NCBI RefSeq assembly: GCF_000964425.1
Contig: NZ_BANF01000100.1
Location: 24,036-88,035, forward strand
Source: Komagataeibacter intermedius TF2
GTDB taxonomy: Bacteria; Pseudomonadota; Alphaproteobacteria; Acetobacterales; Acetobacteraceae
Direction: 5' to 3'
DNA: 64,000 nucleotides
The notes beneath the pieces are model-generated. The model made no database searches. It worked only from the letters and a program-made list of their open reading frames with translations, and had not been told where the DNA came from. This document shows, in pieces, positions 26,351 to 35,280 of this stretch. The first letter of the stretch is position 1. Every line of letters starts with the position of its first letter. The position numbers and the translations under genes were made by a program.

Positions 26351-28387
26351 CTATTCCGCAGCCACAACCGGCGCGGGCGTGCTGTCCAGCGCACCGGGCA
26401 CATGCAGCGCGGGCAGATGCAGCGTCGCATGCCGCACCATCATGACAGAAGAAAACCCCAGAGAGAGAGTATAATCCCCCGCTGGCACGCTCCAGTTGCC
26501 GCCCGCCGGGTTCCACTGCCCCACCAGCCGCAGGCTGACCGGCACGCCCAGCCGCACCGTATGTCCCGGCGCGACAATGATGCTGCGCCATCCGGCCAGG
26601 CGACGGGCAGCGCCCGGCACATCATCGGGCATTTCCACATATAGCTGCGGAACCGCGCGCACCGGGGTGTCATCGGGGTTGGTGATGGAGAAACTGGCCG
26701 TCGCATGGTTGCCCTCGCGCACGACATGCAGGTCACTGAAGGTCAGGTGTCCCCGCGTTGACAGGCCATAGCCAAACGGGAACAGCGGTACGACATGGGC
26801 GCGGGCGAACGCGCGATAATCGGCATCCGCCAGGCCCGGCGGGTAAAAGCCCCCCGTCAGCGTAACCGGCAGATGCCCGGAAAAATCCTGCTGTCCGGAC
26901 AGAAGGGCGGCCAGTGGCTGGGCGTATTCATCCCGCCACGCCCATGCCTGCACCACGCTGTCCACCGTATCCAGCCAGGGCATCTGCCGGTCCGGGTCGT
27001 CCGACGCCAGCACCACGACAACGTGCCCCCCCATTTCCGCCACTGTCGAAATCATCTGGTTGTCATCATTGCCGGCACTCAGCACCAGCGTGCGCGCGGC
27101 CTGCGATACGGCAGGTGGCAGGGTGCCAGGGGCACCCGCTCCCTCTGTCGCAACGGACAGCGCCACATTCAGCCCCGCATGCCGCAGCGCATCAGCCAGC
27201 TTTTCCGCCGCAGGACGCAACGCGGGATGGACCAGTATCAGGACGGGGCCAAGGGCGGGGTCAAACGGCACGACCCTGTTTTCATTCTGCAGCAGGACCG
27301 CGCCCTGTGCCTCCACATCCGCCACCAGCGTGTCAGGGGATGCGGGCGGCGCACCATTATGCGCGCTGGAGAAAGGGGGCGGATGGTCAAGGCTGCCCGA
27401 CATGTAGAACGAAGCGAGGATATGCGTCACCATGGCCTGCACCTGCGCGGGTTTCAGACTGCCCTCGCGCACGGCCTGCCGCAGGGCCGCGCCAAAGACG
27501 TCATGGCCGTCCGTATCCACCTGTTCCATGTCCACGCTGGCCGCCACGGCCGCCAGCGTGGGCGCGATGTCCGCATTCCTGATTTCGCCCGCGCCACCGG
27601 GCCGCGCCATGACCATGCCGGGGAAATGCCAGGCGTCATGCACTATGGACCCAAGGCCGGTTACGGTCTGGCACGGCGCCATGCCACCACACAGTATGGC
27701 GCCCCCATGCGCCGTCTCCAGCGCCATGGCGACACCCAGCAGGCTCTGGGATGCAAGCTGGGCCGCGGGCACCTGCGTCGTGCGGTCAGGCAGGGCGCCA
27801 TCCGCGCGGGGCTGTTCCTCCGTCGCGACGGACCCGAAGACCGGAAGCACATGCCCCGCCAGCAGTCCCGCCCCGATCATGCCCGCCATGCCTCCGGCAA
27901 GAACCTGGTCCTCCCCCGCCTGCAGGCGGCCCGACGGCAGCAGGTCAACGCCCCCCACCCGCAGCACCGCACGGCCGTGCAGCCATTCGGACCGTGCCCG
28001 CGCGCTGCCCGCCCGGCGGGCAAGGTCAGGGTCCCATGTCGCCGCCAGCGCCAGCCATGGCAGCAGCGGATGGGGTGCGCCATCGGCAGACTGGGCCGCA
28101 TGGGCGAAATCCGGCATGCGCAGCACCGGCAGGCCCAGACGGGCCACGCCCGGCCATGCCAGCAGGTCGCCTGCCTCCGCTGTGGTGCCCAGACCGGCAG
28201 CGGGGCGGGCCTGCACGACCGTCTGCTGTTCATCAGGCTGCATGCGCGCAGCCATGTCCGCCGCATGCGCGGTGCCCGTGCTGCCACCCGGCGCCCCGGC
28301 GGCATGGGCTGGCATGACCGACAGCGGCAAAAACACGATGCCCGTACACAGGGCGGCGACGTACCATATGGCTGAATGTCTCATCAT
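26351..28387 (-). CDS. GH3-family protein with degenerate catalytic site
   Basis: A protein of about 678 residues with a signal peptide (MMRHSAIWYVAALCTGIVF, cleavage near PAHA-AGA). The GH3 layout is kept: RLGLPVLRMPDFAHA, LALAATWDPDLARR, the middle alpha/beta domain (VLLQNENRVVPFDP), VPLFPFGYGLS and an FnIII-like end (VPQLYVEMPDDV). The working residues are not. Where family members have the nucleophile motif G-F-V-M-S-D-W this one has G-M-V-M-A-R-P (about residue 260), and the K-H-F substrate motif is replaced by V-F-G (about 183). It is probably a non-hydrolytic, sugar-binding or structural periplasmic protein. Either of two adjacent ATG codons could be the start. Confidence 0.8.
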   Translation of the reverse strand: MMRHSAIWYVAALCTGIVFLPLSVMPAHAAGAPGGSTGTAHAADMAARMQPDEQQTVVQARPAAGLGTTAEAGDLLAWPGVARLGLPVLRMPDFAHAAQSADGAPHPLLPWLALAATWDPDLARRAGSARARSEWLHGRAVLRVGGVDLLPSGRLQAGEDQVLAGGMAGMIGAGLLAGHVLPVFGSVATEEQPRADGALPDRTTQVPAAQLASQSLLGVAMALETAHGGAILCGGMAPCQTVTGLGSIVHDAWHFPGMVMARPGGAGEIRNADIAPTLAAVAASVDMEQVDTDGHDVFGAALRQAVREGSLKPAQVQAMVTHILASFYMSGSLDHPPPFSSAHNGAPPASPDTLVADVEAQGAVLLQNENRVVPFDPALGPVLILVHPALRPAAEKLADALRHAGLNVALSVATEGAGAPGTLPPAVSQAARTLVLSAGNDDNQMISTVAEMGGHVVVVLASDDPDRQMPWLDTVDSVVQAWAWRDEYAQPLAALLSGQQDFSGHLPVTLTGGFYPPGLADADYRAFARAHVVPLFPFGYGLSTRGHLTFSDLHVVREGNHATASFSITNPDDTPVRAVPQLYVEMPDDVPGAARRLAGWRSIIVAPGHTVRLGVPVSLRLVGQWNPAGGNWSVPAGDYTLSLGFSSVMMVRHATLHLPALHVPGALDSTPAPVVAAE

Positions 28388-28612
28388 GTCCCATTGCTGT
28401 TGAAAGGTGACGCCATTTTTGCGCCTCCGGGCCGGGATTGTCACGCAACGCAGGGTAAAGTGGCCGTGCGACTTGGCGGGACAGGCGGGGCAGGATATGA
28501 AGAACGGACAACGCGACAGGCCAGAACGCACCCTGCCCGGCATGGCCGGCAGGTCAGGCGCATGGCTGGATTACCACATGCGGGGGCCATCCCCGGCGTC
28601 CATAGAGGCATC

Positions 28613-29146
28613 ATGACCCTTCGTCCGCCCTGTTCTGCCCCTCCTGCCGCCCCATCGGGCCGCCACCTGCCGCCGCGTGCGATCGTGCCCGCGCTGCTGG
28701 CCATAAGCCTGCTGGCAGGCTGCGGCAGCGCGCCACAGCATGACAAAAGCGGGCTGGCCATTCCCCAGAACCGCCTGCTGAAGGAAGACCGGGGCGCCAA
28801 TGGCGGTTCTACCCCGCTGGAAAGCAACGGGGTCAATGCCTTCCTGTGGCGCGGCGCGCTGGATACGCTGTCCTTCATGCCGTTCGCCTCCGCCGATGCG
28901 GTGGCGGGCGTGATCCTGACGGACTGGTACACACCGCCCGCAACCAAGGATGAACGCTTCAAGATCACCTGTTTCATCCTGTCGCGCAGCCTGCGTTCGG
29001 ATGCGGTGCGCGTATCGGTGTTCCGTCAGGTGTTCCAGGACAACCAGTGGGTCGATACCCCGGTCGCGGCCAATACCGTATCCGACATTACCGCGCGTAT
29101 CCTGACCCGCGCGCGCCAGCTGCGGACCGATAGCGGACAGCGCTGA
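28613..29146 (+). CDS. DUF3576 lipoprotein
   Basis: A 177-residue lipoprotein; the signal ends in [14 protein letters not shown] (lipobox LAGC). GAGG lies before ATG 28613; the longer frame to 28376 is antisense to the GH3 gene and not supported. DUF3576 features are [33 protein letters not shown] and [24 protein letters not shown]. The gene sits before leuS, lptE and holA, as in other alphaproteobacteria, which suggests an envelope role, but the function is unknown. Confidence 0.9.
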   Translation: MTLRPPCSAPPAAPSGRHLPPRAIVPALLAISLLAGCGSAPQHDKSGLAIPQNRLLKEDRGANGGSTPLESNGVNAFLWRGALDTLSFMPFASADAVAGVILTDWYTPPATKDERFKITCFILSRSLRSDAVRVSVFRQVFQDNQWVDTPVAANTVSDITARILTRARQLRTDSGQR

Positions 29147-29247
29147 CCCCCGGCCCGACGTTCCTTTCCACCGGGCGGCGCAGGCCGTGCCGCCCGCACC
29201 CTTCCGGCGGGGGCAGCCCCGCCTCCCGCATACCGAACCAGAAGAAG

Positions 29248-31881
29248 ATGACCGAAACCAGCACCCCACCGGACAGCGCCCTCCCCGCCTATGACTTCCA
29301 CACGGCCGAGCCGCAGTGGCAGGAACGCTGGGCTTCGTCAGGCATCTTCAATGTCCCGGACGTTCCCCCTGCCGACCGGCCCAAATATTATGTGCTGGAG
29401 ATGTTCCCCTATCCGTCGGGGCAGCTGCATATGGGCCATGTGCGCAACTATACGCTGGGTGATGTGGTGGCGCGGTACAAGCGCGCGCGTGGCTTCAGCG
29501 TGCTGCACCCGATGGGCTGGGACGCCTTTGGCCTGCCGGCGGAAAACGCCGCGCGCGAACGCGGGGTGCATCCGGGCCAGTGGACGATGGACAACATCGC
29601 CGCCATGCGCGCGACGCTGAAACGGCTGGGCTTTTCATTCAACTGGGATCGTGAGATCGCAACCTGCCTGCCGGAATATTATGGCAAGCAGCAGAAGCTG
29701 TTCCTCGACATGCTCAAGGGCGGGCTGGTTGAACGGCGCGAAAGCTGGGTCAACTGGGATCCCGTGGACAACACCGTACTGGCGAACGAGCAGGTGGTCG
29801 ATGGCCGGGGCTGGCGTTCGGGCGCGCTGATCGAACAGAAGAAGCTGTCGCAGTGGTTCCTGAAAATCACGCAGTTCGCCCCGCAGCTGCTTGATGGCCT
29901 GTCCACCCTGCCGCGCTGGCCCGAACGCGTGCGCACCATGCAGGAACGCTGGATTGGCCGATCCGAAGGGGCCAGGGTCCGTTTCGCCCTGCATGAACCG
30001 CCAGCGGGTTTCGACATCGACCTTGATTCGATCGAGGTCTTCACCACCCGCCCCGACACGCTGTTTGGCATGTCCTTCCTGGCCATTGCGGCCGACCATC
30101 CGCTGGCGGCCAGGATTGCGGCCAAAAATGCGGCGGCCGGGGAATTCATTGCCGAATGCCAGCGTCTGGGCACGTCGGAAGAGGCAATCGAAACCGCTGA
30201 AAAGCGTGGATTCGACACCGGGCTGCGCGTCAGCCACCCCTTCATGCCCGATAAATCCTTTCCGGTCTGGATCGCGAATTTCGTGCTGATGGATTACGGG
30301 ACGGGCGCGGTGTTCGGCTGCCCGTGCGGCGACCAGCGCGACCTTGATTTCGCGCGCAAGTACAACCTGCCGGTTACCCCCGTGATCCTGCCGCCGGGGG
30401 CCGAGGCCGCGACCTTCACCATGACCGACAGGGCCTGTGACGGCCACGGCACGCTGTTCAATTCCGGCTTCCTGGACGGTCTGGATACCGAGACGGCGAA
30501 AAAGGAAGCGATCACCCGGCTGGAAGGCATGGGAATCGGTCAGGGCGTGGTCAACTGGCGGCTGCGTGACTGGGGCATTTCGCGCCAGCGTTACTGGGGC
30601 TGCCCCATTCCCGTCATCCACTGCACGGATTGCGGCGCGCAGCCGGTGCCCGATGACCAGCTTCCGGTCACGCTGCCTGAGGACGTGACATTCGACCGCC
30701 CCGGCAACCCGCTGGAACACCACCCGACATGGAAGCACGTGACCTGCCCCAAATGTGGCAAGGCCGCCGTGCGCGAAACCGATACCTGCGACACCTTCGT
30801 GGACAGTTCGTGGTATTTCGCCCGCTTCACCGCGCCACACGCGCCCACGCCCACCGTGCCTGCCGCAGCTGATGGCTGGCTGCCGGTGGACCAGTATATC
30901 GGCGGGATCGAACATGCGATCCTGCACCTGCTGTATGCCCGCTTCTTCACCCGCGCGATGCATGAGACAGGACACCTGCATGTGGACGAACCCTTCAACG
31001 GGCTGTTCACGCAGGGGATGGTCAACCACGAAAGCTACCGCGACGCGGACGGCAACTGGCTGTATCCCGAAGAGGTCGAGCGCAGGGCCGACGGGGCCGT
31101 ACGCCGCGACAATGGTGCGCCCGTCACCATCGGTCGCGTGGAAAAGATGTCCAAGTCCAAGCGCAACACGGTGGCGCCCGTCGCCATCATCGAACGCTTC
31201 GGCGCGGATACGGCACGGTGGTTCGTACTGTCCGACAGCCCGCCGGAACGTGACATGGAATGGACGGAATCCGGCGTTGCCGCGGCATCGCGCTTCCTGC
31301 AGCGCCTGTTCCGCCTTGTCCGCACGGTGGCGGAACAGACCCCGGCGGATGCCGCGTGTCCCGCCACCATCTCACGCAATGCGGATGCCCTGCGCCGCAC
31401 CACCCACCGCACCATCGCGGCAGTGACCGATGCGCTGGAAACCTTCAGTGTCAACGTCGCCGTGGCGCGACTGCATGAACTGACCTCCGCCATGGCCGAT
31501 GCGGAAAAGACGGCAGGCGAGGACGGCATGGCGTTCGCCCGGCGTGAAGCGGCCACCACGCTGGCGCTGCTGTGCGCGCCCATGGTGCCGCATCAGGCGG
31601 AAACGATGATGGCGCTGCTTGAACCCGGTGGCCAGCCGGTGGTGGACCGCACGTGGCCGGTCGCCATCGCGGACCTGCTGAAGGCGAACGAACTGACCAT
31701 CGCCGTCCAGATCATGGGCAAGCTGCGCGGTACGATCGCCGTGCCGCCGGACATGCCCGCGGACAGGGTCATCGCCATGGCGGAAGCCGAACCCAACGTG
31801 GCGCGCCTGCTGGATGGCGCGCGGATCGTCAAGCGCATCCATGTGCCGGGCCGGATCGTCAACTTCGTGGTTGCGAAATAG
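29248..31881 (+). CDS. leuS: Leucyl-tRNA synthetase
   Basis: An 877-residue class Ia synthetase. [21 protein letters not shown] is the HIGH motif, the CP1 editing domain follows ([36 protein letters not shown]), and [12 protein letters not shown] is the KMSKS loop. The zinc-type segment [14 protein letters not shown] and the C-terminal anticodon and tail domains are present ([19 protein letters not shown]). It charges tRNA-Leu and edits misloaded norvaline or isoleucine. It begins the leuS-lptE-holA operon; lptE starts three bases after the stop. Confidence 0.97.
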   Translation: MTETSTPPDSALPAYDFHTAEPQWQERWASSGIFNVPDVPPADRPKYYVLEMFPYPSGQLHMGHVRNYTLGDVVARYKRARGFSVLHPMGWDAFGLPAENAARERGVHPGQWTMDNIAAMRATLKRLGFSFNWDREIATCLPEYYGKQQKLFLDMLKGGLVERRESWVNWDPVDNTVLANEQVVDGRGWRSGALIEQKKLSQWFLKITQFAPQLLDGLSTLPRWPERVRTMQERWIGRSEGARVRFALHEPPAGFDIDLDSIEVFTTRPDTLFGMSFLAIAADHPLAARIAAKNAAAGEFIAECQRLGTSEEAIETAEKRGFDTGLRVSHPFMPDKSFPVWIANFVLMDYGTGAVFGCPCGDQRDLDFARKYNLPVTPVILPPGAEAATFTMTDRACDGHGTLFNSGFLDGLDTETAKKEAITRLEGMGIGQGVVNWRLRDWGISRQRYWGCPIPVIHCTDCGAQPVPDDQLPVTLPEDVTFDRPGNPLEHHPTWKHVTCPKCGKAAVRETDTCDTFVDSSWYFARFTAPHAPTPTVPAAADGWLPVDQYIGGIEHAILHLLYARFFTRAMHETGHLHVDEPFNGLFTQGMVNHESYRDADGNWLYPEEVERRADGAVRRDNGAPVTIGRVEKMSKSKRNTVAPVAIIERFGADTARWFVLSDSPPERDMEWTESGVAAASRFLQRLFRLVRTVAEQTPADAACPATISRNADALRRTTHRTIAAVTDALETFSVNVAVARLHELTSAMADAEKTAGEDGMAFARREAATTLALLCAPMVPHQAETMMALLEPGGQPVVDRTWPVAIADLLKANELTIAVQIMGKLRGTIAVPPDMPADRVIAMAEAEPNVARLLDGARIVKRIHVPGRIVNFVVAK

Positions 31882-31884
31882 CCC

Positions 31885-32742
31885 ATGGCGCATCCCGTCC
31901 GTCATCCTGTCCTGCTGGGCATCCTGCTAATGGTGGCGGGATGCGGCTTTTCGCCCATGTACAAGACGACGGGAACCCATATTGGCGCGGATGGAAAACC
32001 CACCGTGGCCAATGTGGTGGCGGAACTGAAACAGGTGTACGTACCGGTCATCCAGGAACGGTACGGTCAGCAGCTTCGCCAGTTCCTGCAGCAGGATCTG
32101 GGCGGGGCGGGGCCGGAAGACCCGACCGGTTACGAACTGCGCATCAGCACCTACATCATGAACGAGGCGGTGGACATCCACGCGGACAATACCAGTGGCC
32201 GCACACGGACCACCGCCTTCGCCCACTGGCAGCTCTATACGCTGGGGGACAACCCACGCATGCTGGCGGGGGGGGATGCCTCGGTCGTGGATGGGGTCAA
32301 CAATACATATGAACAGTATTTCGCCCTGACGCTGAACCTGGAAACCGTACGGACCCGCGTCGCCAAGAACATGGCCGAACAGGTCACCCAGCAGGTCGCG
32401 ACGTGGTTCCGCACACATGCCCGCCCGGCGGTGGACGGATCGGTCGCGGACCAGAACCAGCCACGCTATGTCGATCCCAACAGCATCGTGAACCCCAATA
32501 ACCAGATGCCATCCCAGCAGCCGGGTGCCGATGGCCTGCCCGCGCTGGCGACGGGCCGGACAGATTCCCAGCTGAACGAGGAAAACAACGAAGGCAGCAG
32601 CCTGTCCACCCAAAGCGTCCCCATGGACAGCACGCCGCAATCCACCAGCGGCAACCGGAGCGGTACGGGCACCATGGCCCCGGATGTCGATACATCCCCC
32701 TCCTCCGGCATCAGCATAGGCGGCGGGGGCGCGAACGAGTGA
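31885..32742 (+). CDS. lptE: LPS assembly lipoprotein LptE-like, with a long low-complexity tail
   Basis: A 285-residue protein. The lipobox is in LLGILLMVAGCGFSPMYK, and the first 160 residues match LptE (YVPVIQERYGQQLRQFLQQDL; AHWQLYTLGDNPRMLAGGDASVVDGVNNTYEQYFA; MAEQVTQQVATWF). LptE plugs LptD in the outer membrane for LPS insertion. Residues 180-285 are Asn/Gln/Ser/Thr/Gly-rich (SQLNEENNEGSSLSTQSVP) and look disordered; most LptE proteins end near 170-200. Its stop overlaps the holA GTG start. The family is weakly conserved, so the call also rests on position between leuS and holA. Confidence 0.85.
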   Translation: MAHPVRHPVLLGILLMVAGCGFSPMYKTTGTHIGADGKPTVANVVAELKQVYVPVIQERYGQQLRQFLQQDLGGAGPEDPTGYELRISTYIMNEAVDIHADNTSGRTRTTAFAHWQLYTLGDNPRMLAGGDASVVDGVNNTYEQYFALTLNLETVRTRVAKNMAEQVTQQVATWFRTHARPAVDGSVADQNQPRYVDPNSIVNPNNQMPSQQPGADGLPALATGRTDSQLNEENNEGSSLSTQSVPMDSTPQSTSGNRSGTGTMAPDVDTSPSSGISIGGGGANE

Positions 32743-33758
32743 AGATCGATGCCCGCGCCGTCAACGCCACCCTGCAGGCCCCGGGTGCGCTGCGGGCCAT
32801 TATCCTGCACGGGGATGACGCGGGGCTGATTCGTGAACGGGCCACGACCGCGGCGAAAGCGGTCTGCGCGGATCTGCACGATCCGTTCCGGGTCGCCATT
32901 CTGGGGCGCGAAGACCATGACCGGCTGGAAGAGGAGACGACCGCCCTTGCCCTGACGGGAGGGCGACGCGTGGTCTGGCTGCGCGAGGCGGGTGACAGCC
33001 TGCTTGCCCCATTGCAGCGCAGCCTGGACCAGTCATCCGATACGCTGATAATTATGGAAGCGCTGGGCCTTGCGTCGCGTTCGAAGTTGCGTGCCTTTGC
33101 GGAAAAGGACAGGCAGTGCGGCGTGATCGGCTGTTACCCCGAAGAGGGACGGACGCTGGAAGCCGCCATCCGGCAGATGCTATCGACACAGAATGTAGGG
33201 ATCGACCCCGATGCGCTGGGGTGGATGGTGGAACGCGCGGGGCCCGACCGCGCGGCGACACGCAGCGAGGTTGAAAAACTGGTCCTGTTCGCCGGTGCGG
33301 GTGGCAGGCTGGGGATGGAGGACGTGCGCGCGTGCATTGGTGACGCGGCGGGCGTATCACTGGAAGATGCGGCCTTTGCCGCCATGACGGGTGACCGCAG
33401 GGGGGCGGATGCCGCCGCGGAACGGGCGCTGACCACCGATGGCAGCAGTCCGGTCGCTTTGGCGCGCGTGCTGCTGTCGCACATTCACCGGCTGCGACGG
33501 GCGCGGATTGCGGTGGATGGCGGGGCAAGCCGGGCGGACGCCATGCGGCAGCTGCGTCCCCCCGTTTTTTTCAAACGCACCGACAGCTTCGGTCAGGCCA
33601 TGATGATATGGTCCGCCAGCGCCCTGCTGCGCGCGGCGGAAGACACGCAGGCGCTGGAACTGGCATGCAAACAGACCGGCAGCCCCGATGTGGTGCTGTG
33701 CCTGCGCCATATCGCCCGGCTATGCGCGCAGGCGCAACAGATGCGCAGACGGCATTAA
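32739..33758 (+). CDS. holA: DNA polymerase III delta subunit
   Basis: A 339-residue clamp-loader subunit. The Walker-A-like region of delta is in LRAIILHGDDAGLIRERATTAAK, and the AAA+ domain continues through RVVWLREAGDSLLAPLQRSLDQ and VIGCYPEEGRTLEAAIRQML to the C-terminal helical collar. It opens the beta sliding clamp. The start is GTG at 32739, overlapping the lptE stop (GTGA). The tRNA-Arg gene starts 74 bp after the stop and has its own promoter. Confidence 0.94.
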   Translation: MKIDARAVNATLQAPGALRAIILHGDDAGLIRERATTAAKAVCADLHDPFRVAILGREDHDRLEEETTALALTGGRRVVWLREAGDSLLAPLQRSLDQSSDTLIIMEALGLASRSKLRAFAEKDRQCGVIGCYPEEGRTLEAAIRQMLSTQNVGIDPDALGWMVERAGPDRAATRSEVEKLVLFAGAGGRLGMEDVRACIGDAAGVSLEDAAFAAMTGDRRGADAAAERALTTDGSSPVALARVLLSHIHRLRRARIAVDGGASRADAMRQLRPPVFFKRTDSFGQAMMIWSASALLRAAEDTQALELACKQTGSPDVVLCLRHIARLCAQAQQMRRRH

Positions 33759-33792
33759 GGGAAAATATTCCCCCTTCCCTTCGTGAAACATC

Positions 33793-33821
33793 TTGCCGGG
33801 CTGGGCTGCCTCGGTTAGAAA
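33793..33821 (+). promoter_or_regulatory. Probable sigma-70-type promoter of tRNA-Arg
   Basis: A -35-like TTGCCG (33793-33798) and a -10-like TAGAAA (33816-33821) are separated by 17 bases. The tRNA begins 11 bases after the -10 element. Confidence 0.5.
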
Positions 33822-33831
33822 ATCCGGGTGT

Positions 33832-34133
33832 GTCCGCGTAGCTCAGCCGGATAGAGCACAGGATTCCTGGTTTGCAATTGGGCGTCACGACGGGAAACCA
33901 CGTGGCGGATCTGCTCAAATTCGGGGAACGCTCTGGCAAATGCCGTGCCAATCCCGAGCCAAGGCCGGTTTTCCGGCAAGGTGTAGAGACTGGATGGGCA
34001 GCACCTGTCAACCGCATGCGGTTTATGGTGAAGGGACAGTCCAGACCACGAACGCCATATTCCTATGGCGGCGGTGAAAGCCGAAGTGGTACGAATCCTG
34101 GGGCCGTGGGTTCGAATCCCGCCGCGGACACCA
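33832..34133 (+). tRNA. tRNA-Arg(CCU), interrupted by a group I intron
   Basis: The exons are 33832-33868 and 34094-34133; joined they make a 77-nt tRNA. The acceptor GTCCGCG pairs with CGCGGAC (34123-34129), discriminator A34130 and an encoded CCA end (34131-34133). The D arm is GCTC-AGCCGGATA-GAGC, the anticodon stem CAGGA/TCCTG, the joined loop TTCCTAA with anticodon CCT, and the T arm GTGGG-TTCGAAT-CCCGC. The intron falls directly after the anticodon's third base. This is the insertion position known for group I introns in alphaproteobacterial tRNA-Arg(CCU), such as in Agrobacterium. Confidence 0.95.
33869..34093 (+). ncRNA. Group I (IC3-type) self-splicing intron in tRNA-Arg(CCU)
   Basis: The 225-nt intron shows standard group I elements. 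P1 pairs the exon end CCT with the internal guide GGG (33880-33882), placing a T-G wobble at the 5' splice site, extended by GGTT/AATT over a TGC loop. P2 (33883-33889 with 33901-33907) encloses a GGGAAAC segment like that of the Azoarcus tRNA-Ile intron. The P7 core contains GGTGTAGAGACTGGATGG, and P8-like and P9 hairpins follow (GGC-GGTGAAA-GCC). The last base, G34093, is the omega-G. No homing endonuclease reading frame is present. Confidence 0.93.
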
Positions 34134-35280
34134 CAAATCCCTGCCAATCTCATGACGACCAGATCCCGGACAGGATCTGCCCGTTCGTGGCACGACGATG
34201 GCTGCCCCGCATGGTCAACCAGAGCTGAAACCGTCCGGGAGCCCATCCCGGACAGGGGACGACCCCTATCAGATGACATGCCGGCCTGTTGAATGCATCC
34301 GCCGTTTGGGTTCCATTCGCGGCAGACATGGCAGATGGCCGACTACTTTTCAGGCATGTCTGACATGACATCCGGATGCTGTCTGGCTGGCATTTATGCA
34401 CGAATTGCCATTCCATCGAAAACAGGCCTGCCACAATGAAACACTGCGATATATTACAGCCTGTTGTCATCACCATATCGAATACTTTTACGACGGAAAC
34501 CTTATCAATATACGGACTTCCATTTCATCCATATCATAACATTAATTTGTAATTAATTATATAAGTCATATTTTAACATTATAAACTTATACTAATTATA
34601 TCATGAATACATAAAAATCCAGATTTTCTATAATTTATATTTCAATCCGTTCTACGAAATTCCCCGTAGGAAGAATAAAAAACAGCTTAAATCTACGGAC
34701 TACAAATTCTCTTTCCATGCAGAATTTTCTGCCGTTTACTGTTTCATTTTATATATTCATAAACATAATGAATGAAGATATTCATTCAGACTGCATTTCA
34801 ATAAAATAATAAACAATTCGCATCGATAAGATCAATTTATGAATTGATCCTATTCCAATCCTAGCCATCTTAACAAAGTGTTTCTATTCATAAACAGGCA
34901 CGACCTGCCCATAACGAACAGAAAATATTCAATTCATATAAAGTATGAGAGCGCAAAAAGTTCCCTGACTACAGTCAGTTAATCAAAAAAATGTTTCAAA
35001 ATCCGATTCAGGCCACAGGAATCCGTCGAAAGTGTGTGATTTGTACCAGACCTGAACTTTACGCCCATACCTATTTTTTTTGTGATTGTTGTCTGAGATA
35101 AGGTAAATGTATGGTGAATATATGGCGGAGCATGAGGTCCGTTTTCACACTTCTGGTCCTGATGGGCCAGAAACAAGAAACGTGCGCGTGTTACATCCAT
35201 ACTGAAAATAAATACCAGACGCTTTGTGGCCATTATCTGGCCCCGTTCCATTTCTGCACTTACTGGCTGGTGGATTTCTG
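34134..35280. other. AT-rich intergenic region, about 1.1 kb
   Basis: The first 130 bases are ordinary in composition and contain a perfect inverted repeat (GTCCGGGA gccca TCCCGGAC, 34233-34253) without a T run. From about 34480 the sequence becomes strikingly AT-rich compared with the surrounding chromosome, with many runs such as taattaattatataag. No gene with coding bias was seen. A 90-residue minus-strand frame at 34979-35251 and a 36-codon Cys-rich plus-strand frame at 34991-35101 are open; neither has a ribosome-binding site. No integrase, direct repeat of the tRNA end or transposon end was found. Confidence 0.6.

Noticed and set aside
26351..28387. The Asp in H-D-A-W-H-F as GH3 nucleophile
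   Set aside because: In family members the conserved order is W-G-F-x-G-x-V-M-S-D-W; here W-H-F-P-G-M-V-M-A-R-P aligns after the H-D-A, so that Asp matches an upstream Asp or Glu, not the nucleophile.
34979..35251. A 90-codon minus-strand frame in the AT-rich block
   Set aside because: There is no ribosome-binding site, no domain and no coding bias; it is likely a chance frame.
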